NCBI GenBank assembly: GCA_016839865.1
Contig: JAEOTN010000224.1
Location: 1 to 28,883, forward strand
Direction: 5' to 3'
Length of the DNA: 28,883 nt
Origin: Promethearchaeota archaeon
GTDB lineage: Archaea; Asgardarchaeota; Lokiarchaeia; Sigynarchaeales; MK-D1
Positions 8,679-15,554 of this stretch are shown here, piece by piece (position 1 is the first letter of the stretch; each line of letters begins with the position of its first letter). Position numbers and translations under genes: made by a program. The notes under the pieces were generated by a model that did no database searches, had not been told where the DNA came from, and worked only from the letters and a program-made list of their open reading frames with translations.

Positions 8679-8703
8679 AAAAAAATATGTTTCTGCAAAA
8701 AAA
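8679..8703 (-). terminator. Double T-tract terminator after the opine dehydrogenase
   Basis: On the minus strand two runs of seven T (A-runs at 8697-8703 and 8679-8685) follow the TAA stop at 8722-8724 within about 45 nt. Repeated short U-tracts without a strong stem are the usual archaeal termination signal. They sit between the dehydrogenase stop and the start of the membrane-protein gene at 8625. Confidence 0.5.
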
Positions 8704-8721
8704 GTATGAAATAATAGATAT

Positions 8722-9873
8722 TTATGTGGATTTTTGAGTCTCAATATTCAAATGTTCGTCGTCTGAGAGTATTTCTTCAGCTTTACTTTGTAATTCTGCT
8801 GAAATTTCGGGAACCGTAAGGACGCTCAATGGTAAGTCAATATTTTCAATAGATCTACCTTTTTCTCGAAAATCTGTATCCAATATCACGTTTGCTAAAT
8901 CGATTAGGGAGTCAATAACAGGAGTTGGAACTCCAATGTGTTTACCTAAAGAAGAAAGTGGAACTAATCCTGTAGGCACATCCTCCCAAAGATATCTAAC
9001 ATTCATCGTTTTCGGAGCAGTTATATTTCTGTAACTACGAATTCGCTGGAAAGTTTGATAATAATTAGGTTCTCTTACTCGATACACAGTGTCAGCCCAT
9101 TTCATGAAAGTTATAGGTTTCATCCCTAGCTTCTCCATAATTGCACACCGTTCTTTATCAGCATGTTCAACAATCTTAACTACTTCTTTAGACATCCCTT
9201 CTGAGTAAAAGAAAAGATCTTCTTTGCGTGAAATTGTTCCCGTGTTCATAAGTAAACCCGCAGGATGAAGCATAGCACCAATGTTATTCAAGCTTGTAAT
9301 TTTGATATCATCTACATCTTCTAAACGCGGAAAAAGTTTGAAGATAGTAGTCGTCACACGCTCGTTGAATTTCTCGGGGTAAAAACAGTACTGCACTTGG
9401 GTTTTGATATCAATGATATCCACTCCATTATCACCAAGTAATCTACTTGTGAAAGGTAATGTTTGAGTTTCACCAACATACACACGGAGATCAGGTCGTA
9501 ATTTCTGAAGAGTTGTATATACTTCAATTGCACCCCACGTTCTCCCTGGAGTAAGTAATATAATTTGACTATTTTGTAAAAACGGTGCAATTTTTCGGGT
9601 GATATCTCCATGAACATTTGCAGGAACTACATAAATGATCACTCCTACGTCTTCCTCTAAAAGCTGTGAATATTCTGGAGTGACTAAATCAATATCAAAA
9701 ATTCCTTTAAGTTTTCCTTGAGATTGCAGCTGTTTTGTGAAATATAAATTCTTAACTTTATCAAAAGTTCGGAAATGGAGGTTAATTGTAAATCCCCGGT
9801 GTTTTAGATAGGCTGCTGTAGCTCTTCCACCATTTCCAGCACCTATAATCGCGATCTTATTGTAATCAATCAT
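8722..9873 (-). CDS. NAD(P)-dependent octopine/nopaline-type (opine) dehydrogenase
   Basis: Family members join an amino acid's amine to an alpha-keto acid by reductive N-alkylation, or run the reverse oxidation. The order is classical: Rossmann domain with GAGNGG (residues 11-16), then an all-helical domain with NNIGAMLHPAG. There H203 is the family's catalytic base candidate, paired with an aspartate in the helices that follow (EHADKER). Further matches are YSEGMS and EDVPTGLVPLSSLG, followed by GVPTPVIDSLI. At 383 aa the length is normal for the family. The ATG overlaps the TGA of the upstream mutase-like gene (ATGA, 9870-9873), so the two are translationally coupled and probably act in one pathway. 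Which amine and keto acid it uses cannot be read from the sequence; a non-opine 2-hydroxyacid or metallophore-type role is possible. Confidence 0.9.
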   Translation of the reverse strand: MIDYNKIAIIGAGNGGRATAAYLKHRGFTINLHFRTFDKVKNLYFTKQLQSQGKLKGIFDIDLVTPEYSQLLEEDVGVIIYVVPANVHGDITRKIAPFLQNSQIILLTPGRTWGAIEVYTTLQKLRPDLRVYVGETQTLPFTSRLLGDNGVDIIDIKTQVQYCFYPEKFNERVTTTIFKLFPRLEDVDDIKITSLNNIGAMLHPAGLLMNTGTISRKEDLFFYSEGMSKEVVKIVEHADKERCAIMEKLGMKPITFMKWADTVYRVREPNYYQTFQRIRSYRNITAPKTMNVRYLWEDVPTGLVPLSSLGKHIGVPTPVIDSLIDLANVILDTDFREKGRSIENIDLPLSVLTVPEISAELQSKAEEILSDDEHLNIETQKST

Positions 9874-11570
9874 TTAATGACACCTCGGTTTTTTATAGTT
9901 TTTTCTTGTGATGTTTCATGAATTATGTTTAAACTTTCAATTCTTTGTTGTTCATTGATTTCGTATCCGTTGGAATCAATCACAACACACTTTCCGTCAA
10001 TGATTTCTGTGAATATTACTCCTTTTGCTCCAATAAATCCTTTTAGCTGAGGAGCATCGAACAACCCAACTTTAACGGCTTCACTCAGACATTCTGGAGA
10101 TAAATAGGGATTTTTATATCCCATACTATGACCAAGTTGCTCGAATGATGTGATAATCACTTGAGCTTGATCTAACAAGTCATTCTTTCTTTCTTGTATG
10201 ACTTGGTCGAGTTGATAATTAGGTATATTGTTCACTCCGTCTTGAATGATCTTATTAACCATTTTACAACTCTCAATTACATCATCTGGTTTTGCCGCAT
10301 GGCTAGCTTCCGAATAGGATACTACATGAACTATATCAGGTTGGATAGATAATTGTAACATAGTTGATGCTGCAAGTTGTCCTTTTGCTTGAGTTTGATC
10401 ACATGACAGATAAGCTAGACCTGTGCGGGTTTCTTTGTAGACTTTGAACCCTACATCTATTAACGGATTAACAACGTCGACCATAGCGAGAACTCTAGCA
10501 AGATCCATATTGAATGTATTTCCAGCAGGTGTGTTGAACATCATTTGTTCAATGTATTTACTTACACCAAGGTCTTTTGCGATGCGAGCTACAATATAAG
10601 CATCAGCTACCACCATAGCATCTGATGCTTGACGTAATCCCCACTGATGAGGATCATTACATTCTACTGGAATGTTATTACATGCATGCCATCGGATTGC
10701 ATCGAAATGTTCTTGAATCGCGTCTTTAATAGGCAGAGGACCTCTACCATCAAGTTGGGAATACCAGAAAATTGGTATTGCAGCCCATGCGTTATTGATT
10801 GTTGAATGGAAAAGTTCAGCATTTTTAACTAAATCTTGAGTACCTGAATAGATCCGCAACAATGGAGAATTCCCAGTGCGACTACTACTATATAATTGTT
10901 CTAAATGAGATCTACGACGAATTGGTACTCCACCAGATCCTTTTGGTTTGTTCTTAATTATTTCGGGATGATGGAACCACTCTTGTGCAGCTTGATCTGG
11001 TGCAATTGAAATGATATCCAAGACTTTTGACACTGCAATTTCCCGAATACCCTTATAAGTTGCTTCCAATGTAGGCAATCCAAAATGTGCTCGAATAACT
11101 GGATAGGGTTTTTTTAATTGAATTCTTGATACTAAATCTATTGGGTAGACAATTTTGCCATCAGAGATACTATTCACTTGGAAAATTGAATAAAACTCAT
11201 CTAACGGTTCTCCTCCAGTAAAAATCTTCTTGAAGAATTTCAATTTTTTAGCAAGTTTTGCTAATTCCGGAAGACAACCAAGATAGTATTGTCTATCCGA
11301 CAGTTTTTTGATTTTTACTTGCTGAATAAACTGCTTGATAAGAGAATATCCCACTTTAGGGGTTAATCGATACGATAATGCAATGATTTGAGCAGAAGAA
11401 TTTTGTACTTTTGTGATAAGGTCAGGAATCGGGACAGCAGCACCTATAAACTCAGTTTGATATCCATATTGTTGGGCGATTCTAAGAAATTTTGTTAAAC
11501 CCGCCACATGGATGCAGTCTCCTAAGCAAGCTCCTGCAATAGAGTTTTTACTAAGATTTTCTTTACTCAT
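9870..11570 (-). CDS. Cobalamin-binding mutase-like protein (B12 domain fused to glutamate-mutase-like TIM barrel)
   Basis: A 566-residue protein with an N-terminal B12-binding Rossmann-like domain (about 1-125) and a TIM-barrel domain (about 150-480). The B12 part begins GDCIHVAG (D18, H21, G24), then IGAAVP, the Ser of LSYRLTP (S66) and GGEPL, matching the order of the GlmS-type domain of glutamate mutase. The barrel has RAHFGLP, GGVPIRRRS, INNAWAAIP, DGRGPLP, PVECNDPHQW and MFNTPAG. These resemble the GlmE (MutE) barrel, with arginines that could bind substrate carboxylates. In glutamate mutase the two parts are separate proteins; here they are fused, B12 domain first. A carbon-skeleton or amino-group rearrangement is inferred; the substrate is unknown. 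The start ATG 11570 has an excellent SD (AGGAGG). The gene overlaps the opine dehydrogenase by 4 nt. Confidence 0.8.
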   Translation of the reverse strand: MSKENLSKNSIAGACLGDCIHVAGLTKFLRIAQQYGYQTEFIGAAVPIPDLITKVQNSSAQIIALSYRLTPKVGYSLIKQFIQQVKIKKLSDRQYYLGCLPELAKLAKKLKFFKKIFTGGEPLDEFYSIFQVNSISDGKIVYPIDLVSRIQLKKPYPVIRAHFGLPTLEATYKGIREIAVSKVLDIISIAPDQAAQEWFHHPEIIKNKPKGSGGVPIRRRSHLEQLYSSSRTGNSPLLRIYSGTQDLVKNAELFHSTINNAWAAIPIFWYSQLDGRGPLPIKDAIQEHFDAIRWHACNNIPVECNDPHQWGLRQASDAMVVADAYIVARIAKDLGVSKYIEQMMFNTPAGNTFNMDLARVLAMVDVVNPLIDVGFKVYKETRTGLAYLSCDQTQAKGQLAASTMLQLSIQPDIVHVVSYSEASHAAKPDDVIESCKMVNKIIQDGVNNIPNYQLDQVIQERKNDLLDQAQVIITSFEQLGHSMGYKNPYLSPECLSEAVKVGLFDAPQLKGFIGAKGVIFTEIIDGKCVVIDSNGYEINEQQRIESLNIIHETSQEKTIKNRGVIK

Positions 11571-11650
11571 ACGGTGCGTCCTCCTATATAATTAACATGA
11601 ATGATAAAAACATGGTTCTTAAATTCGTAAATTTAACTTTTTTTATATTT

Positions 11651-11680
11651 AAGACATGTCTTGGTTTATTATTAAACCAA
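11651..11680. promoter_or_regulatory. Two adjoining palindromes, candidate operator
   Basis: AAGACATGTCTT (11651-11662) is a perfect 12-bp palindrome. It runs directly into a perfect 8-bp inverted repeat TTGGTTTA...TAAACCAA with a 4-nt spacer (11661-11680). Both lie 80-110 nt before the mutase start and downstream of the minus-strand TATA-like box. They could be binding sites for dimeric regulators, or an mRNA hairpin in the leader. Confidence 0.5.
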
Positions 11681-11734
11681 TTATTAGTCCATAATTGTTT
11701 TTTTGTTTGTTTCTCAAAATGGGTAATGAACCTC

Positions 11735-11745
11735 GCATATATAAG
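11735..11745 (-). promoter_or_regulatory. TATA-like box for the mutase-opine dehydrogenase operon
   Basis: Read on the minus strand this is CTTATATATGC. With archaeal spacing the start of transcription would fall near 11710, giving a leader of about 140 nt that contains both palindromes and the SD. Confidence 0.35.
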
Positions 11746-11764
11746 TTTTTGTGGAAATCATGAT

Positions 11765-11786
11765 CCTTTAAATACCCTTTAAATAC
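11765..11786. repeat. Tandem 11-bp repeat with TATA-like core
   Basis: CCTTTAAATAC occurs twice head to tail with no gap. Each copy contains TTTAAATA, which could serve as a TATA element on either strand. It lies about 200 nt upstream of the mutase start, beyond the other TATA-like box. Confidence 0.5.
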
Positions 11787-11844
11787 GGTTTTTGTTCAAA
11801 TAAACGTCTAATTTTATAATATATCTACATATTAACATAAAATA

Positions 11845-11863
11845 TTTAGGTTTTCGACCTAAA
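11845..11863 (-). terminator. Hairpin downstream of the TPR-gene operon
   Basis: TTTAGGT and ACCTAAA form a perfect 7-bp stem with a 5-nt loop, about 85 nt past the TPR-protein stop on the minus strand and followed in that direction by a T-rich stretch. It is probably a terminator for the CooC operon; a regulatory palindrome of the next operon is the alternative. Confidence 0.35.
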
Positions 11864-11946
11864 GGGAGTTAATTCTAGAAGATAATGGGAATACTTGACC
11901 TAGAGATACGATTTTATTACTTTGGTTTCTCGGAAATGGAAGAAAA

Positions 11947-12717
11947 TTAAGTTGTGTTAATATCTTCAGATTTATGGGCATTTTCTGATGAGAGTTTTTG
12001 ATTTTCATCAATAAATTTTGCCACTTCGTCATATCCATCTTGAAAACCTATGGTTTTAAATAGAGTTTGAGCTTTTCGAAAATATTTTCGGCTTTCTACT
12101 TCATTCTTATGCACGCCAAACAGAAACCTACCATACGAAAAATAGACTTGCGCTTTTAAATCCTTTCTTTTATCCCTTTTAGCTAGTTTTACCATAGATC
12201 GAAGATTCTTTCCTATTTTTTTTAAATTACCTTTTCTTACATAAATTGAATGCAGTGCAAGATACAGGTCAAGTAAATCTTCTTGATTATAGTTTTTTTC
12301 TGATCCAATTTGAAGGGCTTGATTTGCATAATTTTCCGCTTTATTTATGTTTCCGAGGTGATTACCATGAATTTTTGCTAGTTCTGCGAGGATTAATGAT
12401 TTTATTTCCTTTTGTTTGATATTTTGGGGAGATTTCCGATTGGATATAAGTGCATTTTCAAACACCAAGATTGCATCCTTTGGTTTGTTTAATTCTAATA
12501 GGGATGCCCCAATTTGAGCTTGAATTTGTTGAAGGTACTCATAAATATATGGTATTTTCTTGAGACGCATCTGTTCACCTTCACTAATCGCTTTTTTAAA
12601 GTGGGCTTCTGCCTTTCTACCAAATGATAATGTTTTCTTTGGTGTTTTAGACCCCATAGTTTTTTTTAGAAAAGATACTCCTTGTTCAATTGAACGCGTG
12701 TATTTTTTTTCACTCAT
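11947..12717 (-). CDS. TPR-repeat protein
   Basis: A 256-residue all-helical protein. Residues about 50-235 contain four to six degenerate TPR-like helix pairs, for example GASLLELNKPKDAILVFENAL, AKIHGNHLGNINKAENYANQAL and SYGRFLFGVHKNEVESRKYF. TPR solenoids bind peptides and assemble complexes. The N-terminus is basic and the last ~20 residues look disordered. It is the last gene of a four-gene minus-strand operon, starting five bases after the stop of the preceding winged-helix-like gene. The spacing suggests co-regulation with the CooC ATPase, but no specific partner can be named. Confidence 0.8.
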   Translation of the reverse strand: MSEKKYTRSIEQGVSFLKKTMGSKTPKKTLSFGRKAEAHFKKAISEGEQMRLKKIPYIYEYLQQIQAQIGASLLELNKPKDAILVFENALISNRKSPQNIKQKEIKSLILAELAKIHGNHLGNINKAENYANQALQIGSEKNYNQEDLLDLYLALHSIYVRKGNLKKIGKNLRSMVKLAKRDKRKDLKAQVYFSYGRFLFGVHKNEVESRKYFRKAQTLFKTIGFQDGYDEVAKFIDENQKLSSENAHKSEDINTT

Positions 12718-12722
12718 GAAAA

Positions 12723-13028
12723 TCAGTGTATTACTTTTTTCGTTTTGGCTTCTTTCTTTTTAGAAGCCTTATAATTAGAAACCGTGAGTTTGTATTTTGG
12801 AATATTAGTGCTTAATCTCTCAAGCTTTTGTTTTTTAGCAAAGCGACTAAGGGCTCTACCTATTCGATCTACTCGGAAAGTGATGCCAAAATGTGTCTTA
12901 AAAACTGTATTTATTTTGTAACTGGATAATATGAGAGTCTCCGATACTTGCTTTTCCACTAGAAAATCAACAGCCTCAATAACATACTCTCGTAGGGGTT
13001 TTTCCTTTTTTTTAAATCGGTCAAACAT
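12723..13028 (-). CDS. Small winged-helix-like DNA-binding protein
   Basis: A 101-residue basic protein. Residues about 12-80 look like a winged-helix fold: a first helix (LREYVIEAVDFLVE), a turn, a candidate recognition helix (VDRIGRALSRFAKKQKL) and a basic wing (LSTNIPKYKLTVSNYK). The last ~20 residues are lysine-rich. A transcription-factor role is inferred from fold and charge. It sits 51 nt after the CooC gene stop and five bases before the TPR gene in the same operon. A second, similar small winged-helix-like protein opens the operon, so the two could be partners or paralogues, although they are not obviously alike in sequence. Confidence 0.65.
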   Translation of the reverse strand: MFDRFKKKEKPLREYVIEAVDFLVEKQVSETLILSSYKINTVFKTHFGITFRVDRIGRALSRFAKKQKLERLSTNIPKYKLTVSNYKASKKKEAKTKKVIH

Positions 13029-13079
13029 AATGATTCAGTGGAATGGTTTTATGATGAATCATCTTGGTTAAATTTAAAC

Positions 13080-13877
13080 TTATTCGGTATTGACATAATA
13101 GGCTTTCAATCTACGATTAATATCTTTTATCTCTTGAACAGCTCGAGATTTTGTTCCCAAAGCCACATATGGAGAGCTACCAGTTTGTTCACAACGAATT
13201 ATTTCTCTATCTCGAGGGATCATGCCAATTACTTCAATATCGTGTACTTTTGCCCAGTTTTGGATTAATTCTTCGGATGTCGAATCTTCAACCATATTCC
13301 CAACCAAATAGCATTTCTTAATACCTAATTTGTTGGACAACTCTAACACTCTTTCAGTGAGATCTAAACTTTTTTGATAAGCCCCTGTCACAATCAATAA
13401 AACATCCAAGGATTTTCCTGTTCCTCTTGATAAATGCTCAATTCCAGCCTCAAAGTCAATAACTACAATCTCATCTCGGTTGAGGATAAGTTCAGATAAT
13501 ATGGATTTCACTAATACATTAGGAGCACAAAGACACCCAGAACTTGGTTGTTCCACCGTGCCTAAAACCAATAATTCTAACTGATCTGGTCCTTTAATCT
13601 TAAATCTATCAGGAATATCTGATACATGTGGATTTGCCTTATATACTGCGGTTCCTCCCCCTTCTATAGTTGTTCGCTCCATAATTAATTGAGTCATATG
13701 AGCAATAGGTGTGATAGTATCACGTAATGAAGGGTCCATACCAAGGGAATAGATTAAATTCATTGACGGATCATTGTCGATCGCAAGAACTCTGAAAGAT
13801 TTGGCCAAAAATCGTGCAAGAGTTCCAGCAATAAAAGTTTTTCCAGTTCCTCCTTTTCCTGCAATGCCAATTTTCAA
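13080..13877 (-). CDS. cooC: CooC-type MinD-family ATPase (CO dehydrogenase nickel insertion)
   Basis: CooC is a soluble dimeric ATPase that inserts nickel into the C-cluster of CO dehydrogenase. The 265-residue protein begins with the deviant Walker A of the MinD/ParA class, GKGGTGKT (7-14), then D34-N-D36 and VIDFEAG with D141. It has the CooC-defining CxC in GCLCAPN (C115, C117), matching C112/C114 of the Carboxydothermus CooC1 nickel site. Start TTG 13877 is supported by GGTGG a few bases upstream; no ATG precedes it in the nearby frame. No CODH subunit is visible, so its client, probably the CODH/acetyl-CoA synthase of a Wood-Ljungdahl pathway, lies elsewhere. It follows a small winged-helix-like gene by 36 nt and heads a run to the TPR gene. 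A maturation role for another nickel enzyme cannot be excluded. Confidence 0.88.
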   Translation of the reverse strand: MKIGIAGKGGTGKTFIAGTLARFLAKSFRVLAIDNDPSMNLIYSLGMDPSLRDTITPIAHMTQLIMERTTIEGGGTAVYKANPHVSDIPDRFKIKGPDQLELLVLGTVEQPSSGCLCAPNVLVKSILSELILNRDEIVVIDFEAGIEHLSRGTGKSLDVLLIVTGAYQKSLDLTERVLELSNKLGIKKCYLVGNMVEDSTSEELIQNWAKVHDIEVIGMIPRDREIIRCEQTGSSPYVALGTKSRAVQEIKDINRRLKAYYVNTE

Positions 13878-13913
13878 AATGTATCCACCGCTCGTGTATA
13901 AATCTTGAAAGAC

Positions 13914-14177
13914 TTAATCCTTGATATTCTTTAAATCTATTTTGTCTGGAACTTTAATTTTGTACACTTTAGGAGAGTTGCGACCCAGTAGTTCTAGATA
14001 TCCTTGGCTTTTCAGATCTTCTAATGCCCGAGAGATAAAATGGATGCGGGAGCGATCGGAGGAGGGGATGCTATTACATTTTCGAACTCTTTTAACAGTA
14101 ATATCCAATAAATTTTTCTCAATACACTTGTTTATTGCTAAAATGGTCTCTTTGAGAATTTTATTGTAATATACCAC
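13914..14177 (-). CDS. Small winged-helix-like regulator, first gene of the cooC operon
   Basis: An 87-residue basic protein with a predicted helix-turn-helix followed by a wing: helices KETILAINKCIEKNLL and RIHFISRALEDLKSQGYLELL, and strand KVYKIKVP. Start GTG 14177 has a strong SD (GAGGAGGG) about 10 nt upstream. It stops 36 nt before the cooC start, so it probably lies first in the operon and may autoregulate it. Two cysteines (CIEKN and RKCNS) could sense metal or redox state; that is speculation. Small archaeal winged-helix or DprA-like domains are alternatives. Confidence 0.65.
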   Translation of the reverse strand: MVYYNKILKETILAINKCIEKNLLDITVKRVRKCNSIPSSDRSRIHFISRALEDLKSQGYLELLGRNSPKVYKIKVPDKIDLKNIKD

Positions 14178-14304
14178 CGGTAGGATGCCCTCCTCGGTTA
14201 TAATTCTAAGAAGAATTAACTATCCGCTTCTTACTATTGGGTCTTGATCTTTAAAAGTCTTTTGAAGTATATTATATCAATTCGATATGTCGGTTGAATG
14301 CTGT

Positions 14305-15441
14305 TTAATTATCAGAGTCCTTCGATTCTTCATCATTATACTTCTTCAATGCACTCATTATGTCATCAATATTATCTTTATCTCGTTTCTGCTCTTCTGT
14401 GAATAAATCATATAAGGAGTCTTCAATTTCATCTAAGCTCTTTTTCCTTTCCTTATCCGCTTTTTTCGCTTTATCTTTCGCATCCTTTTTCTGTTTTCGT
14501 TTTAAATCTTGAAGTTTCTTTTTTGTAATTTTACTTTCTTGTATTACTTTATCATAGTGATCTTTCATGTATTTCACGCCGAAATTGATAATATCGCTGA
14601 AAGTATTCCATTTTTTCTTTTCGATCAACTTTTCCATCCAAATATAAAGTGCATAATTAATCGGAACGCTGATTACCTTATTTTCAAAACTTAATCCATC
14701 AATTTCTGTCGAATAAGCCAGCCAGTTAAAAATATTTGAGGTCAGAACATTATTATCATACGCATTAAAACCATAAGTCGAGCTTAAAGAGGATAATATC
14801 GACATATTCCCTAAACCGACAACTTTTCCTTCGAAATAATTCACTGCAACAAGAACGGGGACATTTGGACTGTCTTTTTCTTCTCCATTTTGAGTCGTAG
14901 TAAACGCATTTAAACCACTTCTCGCCAATATATGAATATCAATATTCTCATCTACACTAAGAAGTTCCTCAACTGAAAGAGTACATCCAGATGCATGAAC
15001 AAAATCTTCAACTTCACGAGTTACATAATGTTTCTCAAATCGTGTAATTAATGGGCGGTTTTGCTGACGAACATAGTTCAAACTATCAGAAAGCGTGTCT
15101 GCGTTAAATGTGAATCCAAAAGTGGAAGTTAACTCGTTTAAGTTGGTCTCATTGCCGTCATCTCCGCCATCGTCATGGATAATAAATAATCCCCCTCCCT
15201 TTGTCACAAAATCAATGATGATTTCGATTTCATGAGGTGTGAAAACTGACTCAAAAGGACTTCCAAGTACTAAAACATCATACAGTTTTAGTTTCTCAGG
15301 AGTAATTCCTGTGGTGATTTTACCGACTTTATAACTACTAGTAAATAAAAAGTGAATGAATTCAGCGTAAGCCGTGTTTTCTATTTCCAAACGATTGTTG
15401 TGAGAATAATCGAAACAGATCGATTTGAGATTTTCTGCCAT
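14305..15441 (-). CDS. GldG/IFT52-like (GIFT, GATase1-fold) domain protein
   Basis: A 378-residue soluble protein. Residues about 1-240 look like the flavodoxin/GATase1-like GIFT domain shared by the gliding protein GldG and eukaryotic IFT52. The signs are a strand followed by NTAYAEFIHFLFTS, YDVLVLGSPFESVFTPHEIEIIIDFVTKGGG with the strand LFIIHDDGGDDG, a threonine/asparagine-rich connector and VVGLGNMSILSS. A short helical segment follows (about 255-300), then a strongly charged lysine/glutamate coiled coil (about 305-378). Such domains are ligand-binding or scaffolding and usually lack the amidotransferase triad; none is obvious here. Eukaryote-like function is only a possibility, because bacteria and archaea also have this fold. 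It is divergent from the Trm11-like gene, sharing a 113-nt promoter region. Confidence 0.7.
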   Translation of the reverse strand: MAENLKSICFDYSHNNRLEIENTAYAEFIHFLFTSSYKVGKITTGITPEKLKLYDVLVLGSPFESVFTPHEIEIIIDFVTKGGGLFIIHDDGGDDGNETNLNELTSTFGFTFNADTLSDSLNYVRQQNRPLITRFEKHYVTREVEDFVHASGCTLSVEELLSVDENIDIHILARSGLNAFTTTQNGEEKDSPNVPVLVAVNYFEGKVVGLGNMSILSSLSSTYGFNAYDNNVLTSNIFNWLAYSTEIDGLSFENKVISVPINYALYIWMEKLIEKKKWNTFSDIINFGVKYMKDHYDKVIQESKITKKKLQDLKRKQKKDAKDKAKKADKERKKSLDEIEDSLYDLFTEEQKRDKDNIDDIMSALKKYNDEESKDSDN

Positions 15442-15554
15442 AAATTTTCCAATCCGTTCTGGTTTATGAATCTATAGTATAGCAAACCTAAATTTCAATG
15501 AGATATTTATGGCATACAACAACGTTGGATTACGCTAGATTGGAGTGATAAGTA

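Larger units (their letters stand above)
11571..11946. promoter_or_regulatory. 376-nt regulatory region upstream of the mutase-opine dehydrogenase operon
   Basis: No supported gene; the 61-codon plus-strand frame at 11597-11782 lacks an SD and has an implausible composition. The region holds the SD of the mutase gene (AGGAGG, about 9 nt before ATG 11570), two adjoining palindromes, a minus-strand TATA-like box, a tandem 11-bp repeat containing TTTAAATA, and a 7-bp hairpin about 85 nt beyond the TPR-gene stop. It is unusually rich in symmetrical elements for such a compact genome. Confidence 0.55.

Noticed and set aside
11597..11782. 61-codon plus-strand frame in the mutase regulatory region
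   Set aside because: The translation is dominated by Phe, Leu and Asn from the T-rich DNA, lacks an SD, and lies across the palindromes and TATA-like elements of the opposite strand.
13914..14177. Metal sensor based on its two cysteines
   Set aside because: Two spaced cysteines without a known metal-site pattern are not enough; kept only as a passing note.
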